A stretch of DNA of 64,000 nt from Nocardia carnea (GTDB lineage Bacteria; Actinomycetota; Actinomycetes; Mycobacteriales; Mycobacteriaceae). Shown piece after piece: positions 17,254-25,948 of this stretch (its first letter is position 1; every line of letters begins with the position of its first letter). The notes under the pieces are model-generated. The model saw nothing but the letters and a program-made list of their open reading frames with translations, was not told the origin of the DNA and searched no databases. The stretch spans positions 1 to 64,000 of the forward strand of contig NZ_JARWOV010000277.1 of assembly GCF_029868855.1 (NCBI RefSeq). The letters are read 5' to 3'. Both the position numbers and the translations under genes were made by a program.

Positions 17254-17267
17254 GGCAACCGCTTGCC
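17254..17267. promoter_or_regulatory. LacI-type operator between lacI copy 2 and larE
   Basis: GGCAAC-CG-CTTGCC is one mismatch away from a perfect dyad. It lies 81 bp before the larE ATG in the divergent promoter with the second lacI gene, and it places cofactor biosynthesis under the same control as the pathway genes. Confidence 0.65.
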
Positions 17268-17334
17268 GCCCCTGGGCGGCCTGGGTCTGAATAGGCGAAC
17301 ACACAGAGTTACCGGATGTGAGGGAGAACGGCAT

Positions 17335-18198
17335 ATGAGCCAGCGGCACATCGCGGCACCGATCCGGCTTTCCGGCGCACTAGCCCGGGCCGAACGCCGT
17401 GTCGCCGCCCGGTTACGGCACTGCGGACGGCTCGGCGTGGCGATCTCGGGGGGCGTCGACTCCGGAGTGCTGCTGGCACTGGCCGTACGGGAACTGGGCC
17501 CGGACCAGGTATGTGCGATTCTCGGCGTATCCCCGAGTCTCGCGCAGTCCGAACGCCGCAGCGCACACCAACTCGCAGCCTTTCTCGGCGTGCGCATCGT
17601 CGAGCTGACGACGGGTGAAGGGGATGTGCCCGCCTACCGCGCCAACGGCCCGGACCGCTGTTACCACTGCAAACATGCACTGTTCCAGGGCATCACGACA
17701 ACTGTGCTGGACCAGGAAGGCCTGGAAGCCATCGCCTACGGAGAAAACGCCGACGATCTCCGCAGACCTGATCGCCCCGGCGCACGGGCGGCCGCCGAAT
17801 TCGACGTCCTGCGTCCGCTGGCCGAGGCGGGCGTGGACAAGTTCACCGTCCGCAAGCTGGCGCTCGCTCTCCAGTTGCCTTGTGCGGACACACCGGCCGC
17901 ACCGTGCCTGGCATCGCGGATACCGCATTTCGCCGAAGTCACCCCGGATAAACTCGCACAGGTCGAACGCGCAGAGGAAGCGATGCGGTCCTTGGGCTTC
18001 CGTGATCTCCGGGTGCGACATCACGGCGATATCGCACGTATCGAACTATCGGACGACGAGTTCGAGAAAGCCGTCGTCGAGCCGGCCCGCACCCGGATCC
18101 GTGCGGCGATACAGGCGGCAGGATTCCGTTTCGTCACCGTAGACCTCGCGGGCATCCAGTCCGGCGCGTTCACCCTGCCGTTGGTGGAAATCCGGTGA
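17335..18198 (+). CDS. larE: LarE, sulfur-inserting enzyme of NPN cofactor biosynthesis
   Basis: A 287-residue ATP-dependent sulfur transferase of the PP-loop family. The ATP-binding motif SGGVDS is at residues 38-43. The conserved CLASR block gives Cys191, which aligns with the sacrificial cysteine of lactobacillar LarE. LarE adenylates the pyridine dicarboxylate mononucleotide and inserts the two sulfurs that later bind nickel. Cys109 and Cys112 (RCYHC) are also present. The ATG at 17335 follows AGGGAG. The stop overlaps the larB start (GTGA), so the two are coupled. Confidence 0.93.
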   Translation: MSQRHIAAPIRLSGALARAERRVAARLRHCGRLGVAISGGVDSGVLLALAVRELGPDQVCAILGVSPSLAQSERRSAHQLAAFLGVRIVELTTGEGDVPAYRANGPDRCYHCKHALFQGITTTVLDQEGLEAIAYGENADDLRRPDRPGARAAAEFDVLRPLAEAGVDKFTVRKLALALQLPCADTPAAPCLASRIPHFAEVTPDKLAQVERAEEAMRSLGFRDLRVRHHGDIARIELSDDEFEKAVVEPARTRIRAAIQAAGFRFVTVDLAGIQSGAFTLPLVEIR

Positions 18199-18872
18199 CT
18201 GCGTCCTGGCCGGCACCACCGATCTTCGCCCGGCTCGACCACGACCGCGCCGGCCGTCGCGGGTACCCGGAGGCCATCTTCTGTCGCGGCAAGACGGTTG
18301 CGCAGCTCACCGCCATCGCCGCCGAGGTCCGTGAGCACCCGCATACGGCGACATTGTTCACCCGGGCCGAGCCCGAACAAGCCGAGGCGATCCGGAGCGT
18401 GCTTCCCGACGCCGCCCACCACACCGACGCTCGTCTGGTCGCCTGGCCACCCGCGCCCCCACGACCGAGCGGGGGCCGCGTCGTGGTCGTCACCGCCGGC
18501 ACGTCCGATCTGCCGGTAGCCCTCGAAGCACATCTCACCGCGACCTACCTCGGCCGCGGCTCCGAGCTGATCGCCGATGTCGGAGTAGCCGGACTCCACC
18601 GAGTACTCGCTCATCTCGAGGTGCTGCGCCGCGCGCGAGCGCTCGTGGTGGTGGCCGGTATGGACGGCGCACTACCCAGCGTCGTGGCCGGCCTGGTCAC
18701 CGCGCCGGTGGTCGCCTTACCCACCTCGGTCGGATACGGTGCGGCATTCGGAGGTATCGCACCGCTGCTGTCGATGCTCAACTCGTGCTCGCCCGGTGTC
18801 GGTGTGGTGAATATCGACAACGGTTACGGTGCAGGACATCTCGCTGCCCAGATAGCTGCGCCGTTCACCTGA
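18195..18872 (+). CDS. larB: LarB, NaAD carboxylase/hydrolase of NPN cofactor biosynthesis
   Basis: A 225-residue PurE-like protein with the LarB signatures VTAGTSDLPVALEAH, GMDGALPSVVAGLV, ALPTSVGYGAAFGG and LNSCSPGVGVVNIDNGYGAG. LarB carboxylates nicotinic acid adenine dinucleotide at C5 of the pyridine ring and releases AMP, giving the substrate for LarE. It is slightly shorter than typical at the N-terminus but complete in the catalytic region. GTG start coupled to larE. It is convergent with larC, with only 44 bp between their stops. Confidence 0.94.
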   Translation: MTASWPAPPIFARLDHDRAGRRGYPEAIFCRGKTVAQLTAIAAEVREHPHTATLFTRAEPEQAEAIRSVLPDAAHHTDARLVAWPPAPPRPSGGRVVVVTAGTSDLPVALEAHLTATYLGRGSELIADVGVAGLHRVLAHLEVLRRARALVVVAGMDGALPSVVAGLVTAPVVALPTSVGYGAAFGGIAPLLSMLNSCSPGVGVVNIDNGYGAGHLAAQIAAPFT

Positions 18873-18916
18873 CGGGGAAGGAGTCTCCAGCCCTTTCCGG
18901 GGGCCCGGACGGCCCT

Positions 18917-20146
18917 TCATTCGGCCGGACGTATCGGCTTCCCCGGGAAGGGAAGGGGCGCCCCCGTGACCAGCCCGCCGGCAACGGCTACCGCACCGGC
19001 TTCATCGAGGACCGCGCGAACCGGCCGGCCCGTTTCCCGGGCTACCGCGAAGGCGTCCTCGAACTCCACCGTCGCCTGGTCGATACAGCCGTGCCGGCCG
19101 GCGACCTTTATCCGTACCTGTCCGCCATCCACCGGTACCGGTACCCAGGTCCGGGCCAGCTCGGTTTTCCGGACTTCGCGGTACCGCACGCCGATCGTGC
19201 TGGTCTCGGCGAAGAGCACTTCCGAAGCGGCAGTCACAGCCCAGGCCGGAACAAGCGCGGTGACGGTGTGAGCCGGCCTCCCCTTCTTCATCAGAACAGG
19301 AACAAGCCAGGCATCATCGGCTCCGCTGTCCAGCAGCCGCTGCACCACCACCGGCCATACCCGGGGGTCGAGATCATCGATATTCGCTTCGATCAGCACC
19401 CGTGTGGTCAGGGTTTCCCCGAAGTCCGCGGCGCCGGAGTCGACGACGATCCGGACCACATTGGCGCGGCCGGGAAAATCGCGGGTACCCGCACCGATAC
19501 CCACAGCAGCCGGCCGCATATCGGGGATCGGACCGCATTCGACGGCCAGCGCGGTGACCAGCGCGACTCCGGTCGGCGTCGCCAGTTCTCCGCTTCCGCC
19601 CGCGTGGATTCGCCATCCTCGGGTCATGGTCAGGACCGCGGGGACGGGCACCGGTATCTGCCCGTGCGCGGCGCCGATCGTTCCGGAGCCGACCGCGATC
19701 GGGCTCACGACGACCCGGTCGATACCGAGGTGATACAGGGCGGCGCAGGTTCCGACAATATCGGCGATCGCGTCGAGCGCACCGACCTCGTGGAAATGCA
19801 CGTCATCCACCGTGGTGCCGTGGATCCCCGCTTCGGCCTCGGCGAGCCGTCGGAAAACTCGGAGCGAGCCGGCTCGGACCGCCTGCGGTAAATCCGCACA
19901 TTCCAGCATCTGCCGGATCCGGGACCAATGCCGGTGTGGCGGATCATCGGCCAGGACCACCGGGTCGATCTTGCAGGCGCGCATCCCCGCGCGCATCACC
20001 TCGGTCCGCCGCAATTCGACCGAGCCGGGGACGACGGCATCGATCGCCCGCTGCACCACCTCCAGCGGAGCACCGGCATCGACACAGCCGGCGAGCAACA
20101 TATCGCCGGCGACTCCGGCCGAGGCATCGATCCATGCCAGGGTCAT
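18917..20146 (-). CDS. larC: LarC, nickel insertase of NPN cofactor biosynthesis
   Basis: A 409-residue full-length LarC in one frame. It begins with DASAGVAGDMLLAGCVDAG, carries the histidine motif DDVHFHEVGALDAIADIVG, and has the C-terminal nickel-insertion domain (ANIDDLDPRVWPVVVQRLLDSGADDAWLVPVLMKKGRP). LarC inserts nickel into the bis-thiolated nucleotide using CTP. In Lactobacillus plantarum larC is expressed through a programmed frameshift; here no frameshift is needed. The ATG at 20146 overlaps the gntK stop in ATGA, so the nickel insertase is translated together with gluconokinase. Upstream open frame to 20383 is a shadow of gntK. Confidence 0.94.
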   Translation of the reverse strand: MTLAWIDASAGVAGDMLLAGCVDAGAPLEVVQRAIDAVVPGSVELRRTEVMRAGMRACKIDPVVLADDPPHRHWSRIRQMLECADLPQAVRAGSLRVFRRLAEAEAGIHGTTVDDVHFHEVGALDAIADIVGTCAALYHLGIDRVVVSPIAVGSGTIGAAHGQIPVPVPAVLTMTRGWRIHAGGSGELATPTGVALVTALAVECGPIPDMRPAAVGIGAGTRDFPGRANVVRIVVDSGAADFGETLTTRVLIEANIDDLDPRVWPVVVQRLLDSGADDAWLVPVLMKKGRPAHTVTALVPAWAVTAASEVLFAETSTIGVRYREVRKTELARTWVPVPVDGGQVRIKVAGRHGCIDQATVEFEDAFAVARETGRPVRAVLDEAGAVAVAGGLVTGAPLPFPGKPIRPAE

Positions 20147-20664
20147 CGGCCGGCCCGCCGGGCTTCGATATCGGCTCGTGCCAAGCGATAAGCCGCGACC
20201 GCTTCGGTGACGACACTCTCGACGGGGTTGTTCACCGGTACGACGTGGCCGAATTCGCCAGCTCCCAGCGGCTCGAGATCCGCGAATTGGGATTCCAACA
20301 GCGAGAGTGGCATGAAGTGATCCGGGCGCGCCTGTATCCGTGCGGTGAGCAGGGCCATCGGTCCGGCCAGGTGCAGGAACCACACGTCACCGCCGGTGCG
20401 CAGTACGTCGCGATATCGGCGTTTGAGCGACGAGCACGAGACCACGCCACCGCGCTCGCCCCGCTCCACGATCCAGGAGGCGGTCGAACGCAGCCAGGGC
20501 GCCCGGTCGTCATCGGTCAGCGGGATGCCGGCGGCCATCTTCTCGATGTTCACCGGCGGATGAAAGGCGTCCGCGTCTGTGTAGTCGGTACCGAGCCGCT
20601 CGGCGAGCCGGACACCGACCGTCGTTTTACCCGACCCGGACACGCCCATCACGACGATCACCAT
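20143..20664 (-). CDS. gntK: Gluconokinase (thermoresistant GntK type)
   Basis: A 173-residue small-kinase-fold protein. The P-loop GVSGSGKTT is at residues 7-15, followed by DADAFHPPVNIEKMAAGIPLTDDDRAPWL and CSSLKRRYRDVLR, both diagnostic of GntK. It phosphorylates D-gluconate to 6-phosphogluconate, feeding the pentose phosphate pathway. The start MVIVVMGVSGSGK at 20664 matches the family; the longer frame to 20835 is rejected. It is coupled to larC and follows the binding-protein gene by 103 bp on the same strand. Its presence in a uronate cluster without KDG kinase is the key clue that mannonate is converted to gluconate. Confidence 0.94.
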   Translation of the reverse strand: MVIVVMGVSGSGKTTVGVRLAERLGTDYTDADAFHPPVNIEKMAAGIPLTDDDRAPWLRSTASWIVERGERGGVVSCSSLKRRYRDVLRTGGDVWFLHLAGPMALLTARIQARPDHFMPLSLLESQFADLEPLGAGEFGHVVPVNNPVESVVTEAVAAYRLARADIEARRAGR

Positions 20665-20767
20665 CGTGACGTCCGTGCGAGACTGTCTGCGGCGGACACC
20701 CTCTCGGCTCCCGGCCGAAGGAGGGCAGCCGTCCGGACACGAGGTCGGTACTCGATTCGAGGGCCGC

Positions 20768-22318
20768 TCACTGCGCGAGCCCGAACTGCCGGACGGTCGA
20801 GATGATCCGTGTCCCGTCGCCGAGCAGAACCACACCGTCTTTGGTCACCCAGTGGCGCGGTACCGCGAACAGCGGAGCATCCCACGCCTGTTCCACCATG
20901 AATGCACTGATCTGCCGCGCGATTGCCGTGCTCGAGGTCTCGTCGAGCTCCCGGTTGTACCTGTCGATCAATGCGGTGAGCTCCGGGCTGCGGCTGTCGA
21001 ACGGATTTCGCGGACTGTCCACCAGATACCGCCACGCCAACTCCTGCGGAAAGACATTGACCCCCTCGACGGCGACATACATCGGATACCGTTTCGAGGA
21101 CAGCACCGCGTTGGTCTGCTGCGGCGGAATCGGCTCCCAGGTCACCTCGATCCCGATCGCGGCCAGCGACTGGGTCACCGTCGGCACGAATGTTTTGGAG
21201 TAGTAGATCTCCGGCATGGTGACGGCGAACCCGTTCGGGTATCCGGCCTCCGCCAGCAACCGCTTCGCTTCGTCGACATCGAACGGATAGGTCTTCTCGA
21301 GAGCCGCGTCGTAGGCGGGACCGTCCGGGTTGAACGGCTGGCTCGTCGCGGTCCCTTGGTCCCGCAACAGCGTCTCGATGATCCGCGAACGATCGAAGGC
21401 GAGATTGATGGCTCGGCGCACCCGCAGATCGCCGAGCGGTGGCAACATTTCGCCGGCCCGGTCGACCAGTGCCACATAAGCGAGCGAGTTCGCCTCGATC
21501 CGGAACTCCGCGAAGCCGGAGGCCTTCAACCGGTCGACATAGGCGCCCTCGACGCTGCCGACATTCAGTTCCCCGGACTGGAGGGCGTTGAGCGCCGCGG
21601 TCCGGTCCCCGATCACCCGGACCTCGACGGTCGGGAAGGGCAGGGCGGCGGCGTTCCAGTAGTCGTCACGACGCTGGAGAACGTACTTCGAACCGTGCAC
21701 CGTGTGCTCGGTGTCCAGCGTGTAGGGCCCTGACGCGACCGGGTTCAGCGGGGTGCGCTCGGTGTTCACCGTCGCCGGATCGGCGATCACCCCTGCGCTC
21801 GAGGCCAGTGCGGGCAACAGCCCCGCGTCCGGCCGGGCGAGTTCCAGCACCACGGTCAGCGGGTCGGGCGCATGGACGGCGGCCACGTTCTTCAGCAGGC
21901 CCTGGACCTGGCCGGGGGTCGCCTTGGTGCGGTCCATCGTCACTTTCACCGCGGTGGCGTCGACCGGAGCCCCGCTGCTGAACCTCATCCCGGGGCGCAG
22001 CCGCAGGGTCAAGGTATGCGCCTCGTCGGTGTATTCCCAGCTCGCAGCGGCGTTGGGTTGCAACTTTCCATAATTGTCGGTCAACAGCAGGGTGTCGTAG
22101 ACGGCGCTCCAGATAAGGGCCGGCTCGCTCTCGGAGAGGTGGGCCGGATCGAACGAATTGGGGGCGCCCAGAACGGAGATCGCCAGCGTCCCCTCCGGGA
22201 CCGAACTCGAGCCCATCTGCCCGGCGCACCCGGTAGTGAGGGCAGCGCCCGTGATCAGAACGGTGGCGACGGCGAGGATTCGCGCGAACAGCGTTGGTCG
22301 TGGCACTGGACCGGACAT
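20768..22318 (-). CDS. Extracellular solute-binding lipoprotein, family 5 (peptide/nickel type)
   Basis: A 516-residue lipoprotein. The signal sequence has a lipobox (ALTTGC, Cys near residue 30). The mature protein has family-5 features: LGAPNSFDPAHLSESEPALIWSAVYDTLL, LTLRLRPGMRFSSGAPVDATAV, GPYTLDTE, and LRVRRAINLAFDRSRII. It would deliver substrate to the importer at 4368-7962, the only matching permease and ATPases here. The two loci share a nearly identical leader. A good AGAAGGAAG ribosome site precedes the ATG. Family 5 proteins bind peptides, nickel chelates or oligosaccharides, and the ligand here is undetermined. Confidence 0.9.
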   Translation of the reverse strand: MSGPVPRPTLFARILAVATVLITGAALTTGCAGQMGSSSVPEGTLAISVLGAPNSFDPAHLSESEPALIWSAVYDTLLLTDNYGKLQPNAAASWEYTDEAHTLTLRLRPGMRFSSGAPVDATAVKVTMDRTKATPGQVQGLLKNVAAVHAPDPLTVVLELARPDAGLLPALASSAGVIADPATVNTERTPLNPVASGPYTLDTEHTVHGSKYVLQRRDDYWNAAALPFPTVEVRVIGDRTAALNALQSGELNVGSVEGAYVDRLKASGFAEFRIEANSLAYVALVDRAGEMLPPLGDLRVRRAINLAFDRSRIIETLLRDQGTATSQPFNPDGPAYDAALEKTYPFDVDEAKRLLAEAGYPNGFAVTMPEIYYSKTFVPTVTQSLAAIGIEVTWEPIPPQQTNAVLSSKRYPMYVAVEGVNVFPQELAWRYLVDSPRNPFDSRSPELTALIDRYNRELDETSSTAIARQISAFMVEQAWDAPLFAVPRHWVTKDGVVLLGDGTRIISTVRQFGLAQ

Positions 22319-22384
22319 ATGTCGAACTTCCTTCTGCTGTGACGTGCGTCAATTACGCGTTCTCGCCCCACGAAGCCACAAGCA

Positions 22385-22400
22385 GTTGCCGCGGGTTGCA
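22385..22400. promoter_or_regulatory. Repeated operator half sites in the binding-protein leader
   Basis: GTTGCC at 22385-22390 and GTTGCA at 22395-22400 repeat with 10-bp phasing, 67 bp upstream of the ATG. GGCAAA follows at 22404. The arrangement copies that at 8282-8297 upstream of the importer. The block 22312-22400 aligns with 8211-8297 over most of its length. Confidence 0.5.
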
Positions 22401-22503
22401 TTCGGCAAAGGTGGGCGACGGATAACCAATTTTCAGGTAGTGGCAGGTCACCGGGCTGTACTTCGTGGCCTCGGGTCCTCGGCACAGGTATCTCGTACCC
22501 GGG

Positions 22504-23850
22504 CTACGGGGCGGCACCGCCACCGGCCCGGCGCCGATCCCGGAGGCCGGGCACCGCAGCCGCGCTTTCGCGGTGCCGGGCGGTCTCCAGATCCTTCGGA
22601 TAGATCCGATACATGAGTGCCCAGAGCCCGGCATTGAGGGCATAAGGCAAGGAAATACCCCAGAACATCAGTGCCTCGAGACCCACGGTATCGGCGAGGA
22701 AACCGAAAACCAGGCTGAGCAATGCGGCGACCATTCCCTGGACGAACGAGAAGATCAACGCGTACGCGGTTGCCACGACCTCATGGGGCACGACAGAACC
22801 CACGATGGGTAGTACCGCTGCGGGGTGGCCGATGAAGCCGATCAGACCGGTGACGAACGCGGCCGCGTAGACGGCGACGCCGTGGCCCCAATCCAGCTGG
22901 AACAGCAGCAAGGTCGACACCGCGTACGCGAGGAGGTAGATCTGCATCAAGCCGATCCGCCCGTACCGAGCGAACCGCCGGTCGCACCAGTCCCCCAGTA
23001 TGCCGCCGCTCACTCCGCCCGCGATCGCGCCGACCATGAAGACCGCCATCAGGGTTGCCGCGTCGGCCGTGCTCCACCCGCGTTCGTCGACGAAGTACGT
23101 CACGAAAAAGGACAACAGAACCACGCTGGTGGTGAGTACCGCCTGGACCGCCATGAACAGGACGGTTCGGGTCCGTAACAACTCCGAGACCGCACGGAGC
23201 GTGAAGCCGGGCTCAGCACGCCGGTCCGATACCGGCAGGTGCCGCCGCGGCTCCGGCACCAAGGCCAAGATCAGCAGGGCCGAGGCCACGCTGATCCCGC
23301 CCATCAGATAGAGGCCCCAACGCCAGCCGTCGGGGCTCTCCGCCAGCTGCCCGATCAACGGGGTGCCCAGCACCGACCCGCCCGTCGCCATCGTGCGCAG
23401 CAGCCCGAACGCCCGGCCCCGCTCGCTCGGCCCGTACATATCGGTGATCAAACCGTTGCTGATCGGCTCGGACGCCACCGTACCCAGCACCCCGATTCCG
23501 AACAGGATGAGCAGCTGGGTGAAGTTCTGCGCGAATCCCGCCGCAACGGTCCACAAACCCCAGACGCCGGTGGCGAGGACGAGGATCTTCTTGCGGCCGT
23601 ACTTGTCGGCCAGCACCGCCCACGCCGGACCGGCCACCATCCGCGCGAACCGGCTGACTGCCGTCAATATCCCGAGCGCACTGGTCTGCAGGTGCAACGC
23701 GTCCCGAATCACCGGGAACAGCGTGTTCACCAGACCACCCTCGAAGCCGTCGACCACGCTCCCGGCTCCCAGCGCGATCAGGCCACCGGTGCGCCGCTGC
23801 CGTGTCGTGGCCTCGGCAGCCCCGTCAGCCCGGGTCCGCACCGGTGGCAT
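22504..23850 (-). CDS. MFS transporter (candidate glucuronide or uronate permease)
   Basis: A 448-residue major-facilitator protein. It has about twelve hydrophobic segments, the loop 2-3 motif in WAVLADKYGRKKIL, and PSERGRAFGLLRTMATGGSVLGTPLIG in the fifth helix region. The ATG at 23850 has GGAAG upstream and overlaps the end of uidA by 26 bp, so the two are one transcript. Position immediately after beta-glucuronidase makes glucuronide or free glucuronate the likeliest cargo. The sequence is not the GPH-type UidB carrier, so the substrate remains an inference. Confidence 0.88.
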   Translation of the reverse strand: MPPVRTRADGAAEATTRQRRTGGLIALGAGSVVDGFEGGLVNTLFPVIRDALHLQTSALGILTAVSRFARMVAGPAWAVLADKYGRKKILVLATGVWGLWTVAAGFAQNFTQLLILFGIGVLGTVASEPISNGLITDMYGPSERGRAFGLLRTMATGGSVLGTPLIGQLAESPDGWRWGLYLMGGISVASALLILALVPEPRRHLPVSDRRAEPGFTLRAVSELLRTRTVLFMAVQAVLTTSVVLLSFFVTYFVDERGWSTADAATLMAVFMVGAIAGGVSGGILGDWCDRRFARYGRIGLMQIYLLAYAVSTLLLFQLDWGHGVAVYAAAFVTGLIGFIGHPAAVLPIVGSVVPHEVVATAYALIFSFVQGMVAALLSLVFGFLADTVGLEALMFWGISLPYALNAGLWALMYRIYPKDLETARHRESAAAVPGLRDRRRAGGGAAP

Positions 23851-25630
23851 CCGGCTTCCGGTTCCGCAGTGCCGACCATCGAGTCCGCAGCGCATGGGCG
23901 GCCGCCTTGGGCCGGCGGTCGCGCGTGAACACGCCCTTCTTGTTGCCGTCTACACGGTGGATTCCCGGCCCCGTGGCGAAGTCGGCGAAATTCCATACGT
24001 GCTCTCCGACGAATGCCGGGCAGCGGTCGAAGACTCGATGATGCATCTCGAGGTGAGCGACCTGGTACTCCTCCGTCCAGCTGCTGCCGAACAGCGAATG
24101 CAACCCGGCCGCGGTATCGGCCCCGTACTCCCCCATGATGATCGGCTTACCGTACTCGGCCACCCACCGGCGCAATTCGTCTTCGAGTTTCAGCTCGGCG
24201 CTCCGCAGATCACCGTTGTCGATGTACCAGCCGTAGTAACGGTTGATCATCACAACATCGAACAGGTCGGCGATCAGCTCGTTCTCCGGTGTCGCGAACA
24301 TGTAATTGGCATAGGTCACCGGGCGCGATGGATCCAGGCGGCGGGTGAGCGCGACGAGCGGCTCGAAGTATTCTCGCGAACCTTCTTCATTCGTCGCCGG
24401 CTCGTTCGCGATCGACCACATGACGACACTGGGGTGGTTCTTGTCCCGGGCGATGAGTTCCCGGAGGTGCTGCTCATGCGTTGCCCTGGTGGCCCGGCCG
24501 TACGTCTCTTCGGAAAAGGTGGGTTTCGGCGCACCGCCCAGAAGTCCTGCGGTGACGTAGAGGTTGAGGCCCACGGCCGCGGTCTCGTCGATGACCACGA
24601 TGCCGTGCCGGTCCGCGAACTCCAGGACCTCTTCGGCGTACGGGTAGTGCGATGTGCGGAACGAGTTTGCGCCGATCCATTTCAGTAGTTCGAAGTCGTG
24701 TACGAGATATGCGGGATCATGGCCCTTGCCACGCACCGGCGTATCTTCGTGCTTACCGAACCCGGTGAAGTAGAACGGTTCTCCGTTGATCAAGAACTGT
24801 GTCCCCCGGACCTCGACCGTCCGCACGCCGACCGGCAAGGGATACTCGTCCACCACCACGCCGTCGACGACCGATTCCGTAACGAGTGTGTAGAGATAGG
24901 CCGCGCCGGGCTGCCAGAGCTGAACTTCCGGAACACGCAGAGTGCCGGACGTCCCCTGAGAGGCGGCGACTTCCCGGCCCTTCTCATCGAGAAGGCGGAC
25001 CCGAATCCCACCCTCGCCCACAGCAGTAATCGAGTAGTCGACGAGGCCGGTGGCGCCGTCGACATCGGTGACCACCGTGACATCCTCGATGTGGGATCCG
25101 GGCGTGCTGTAGAGCCAGACCGACCGCGCGAGTCCCGCGTAGTTGTAGAAATCGTGGTGGTATTTCTGCCGGCGCCGCCCATCCTCGGTGATCTCGATAT
25201 GCCCCGGCGGAATAGTGGTCTCGGTCAGTTCGCCGCTGACACCCACGGTTACCCGGAACTCCTCGCCTGCGGTGACGAGATCGGTGATATCCGCCTCGAA
25301 TGGCGTGTAGCCTCCGGAATGCTCCGCCACCAGGACATCCCCGACGTAGACCTTGCCGTGGTGCGTTGCCGCATCGAACCTCAGGTGGATCCGTTCCCCG
25401 GCCCAGCCGCGCGGGACTCGTGCCTCACGCTGGTACCACACCCAACCCACATGGTCACGAACCTCGGGGTCGAGGAAGAGGTCGTTGTAACTGGCCGGCA
25501 CCGGAGCCTCGTAGGCGGCATCGAACGGCCGCTTCCACGGTTCGGGCGCGAGACGGGTTTCGATGGCGAAGCGCCACATACCGTCCAGGTTCACCAGTTC
25601 GCGAGTCGCGGTGACTCGAGGTTTGAGCAT
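23825..25630 (-). CDS. uidA: Beta-glucuronidase (GH2)
   Basis: A 601-residue GH2 enzyme, the same size as E. coli UidA (603). The acid/base glutamate lies in WSIANEP and the nucleophile in IIMGEYGAD. The glucuronate-recognising Asn-x-Lys motif is Asn563-Lys565 within GNKKGVFTRD, matching the N566/K568 pair of E. coli GUS; galactosidases lack it. The jelly-roll start is LVNLDGMWRFAIE. No signal peptide is seen, so it is cytoplasmic and hydrolyses imported beta-D-glucuronides to D-glucuronate, the UxaC substrate. The ATG at 25630 has GGAAGGA just upstream. Confidence 0.95.
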   Translation of the reverse strand: MLKPRVTATRELVNLDGMWRFAIETRLAPEPWKRPFDAAYEAPVPASYNDLFLDPEVRDHVGWVWYQREARVPRGWAGERIHLRFDAATHHGKVYVGDVLVAEHSGGYTPFEADITDLVTAGEEFRVTVGVSGELTETTIPPGHIEITEDGRRRQKYHHDFYNYAGLARSVWLYSTPGSHIEDVTVVTDVDGATGLVDYSITAVGEGGIRVRLLDEKGREVAASQGTSGTLRVPEVQLWQPGAAYLYTLVTESVVDGVVVDEYPLPVGVRTVEVRGTQFLINGEPFYFTGFGKHEDTPVRGKGHDPAYLVHDFELLKWIGANSFRTSHYPYAEEVLEFADRHGIVVIDETAAVGLNLYVTAGLLGGAPKPTFSEETYGRATRATHEQHLRELIARDKNHPSVVMWSIANEPATNEEGSREYFEPLVALTRRLDPSRPVTYANYMFATPENELIADLFDVVMINRYYGWYIDNGDLRSAELKLEDELRRWVAEYGKPIIMGEYGADTAAGLHSLFGSSWTEEYQVAHLEMHHRVFDRCPAFVGEHVWNFADFATGPGIHRVDGNKKGVFTRDRRPKAAAHALRTRWSALRNRKPDATGADPG

Positions 25631-25948
25631 CGAGATCCTTCCGGGGTCTTCCACATTCAGTTGGAGATTTGCGCTGGCGATGAAAATCGCTTGCCATTGA
25701 CTTCCGATCGTGCGGGCGCCGACAAAAGACGTCCGGCCATATGTTGTTTCAGCGGTTTATCCGAATACTTCGAACCGATACCACAAGCGAAATCGACCAG
25801 CGGATGCCTACGAATACGCGCACGAATCTCACCGACGGACAGTGATGCGAACTTGCCGATGCCGTGCAAACTGGAACACCGCTATCTCCTTACGACCCGA
25901 CAACGACCGATTCGAACGACCCCAGAGAAACACGGCCGCAATATAGTT

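Noticed and set aside
20143..20835. 230-residue form of gluconokinase
   Set aside because: The first 57 residues are Ser/Arg-rich and absent from the family; the kinase starts at MVIVVMGVSGSGK.
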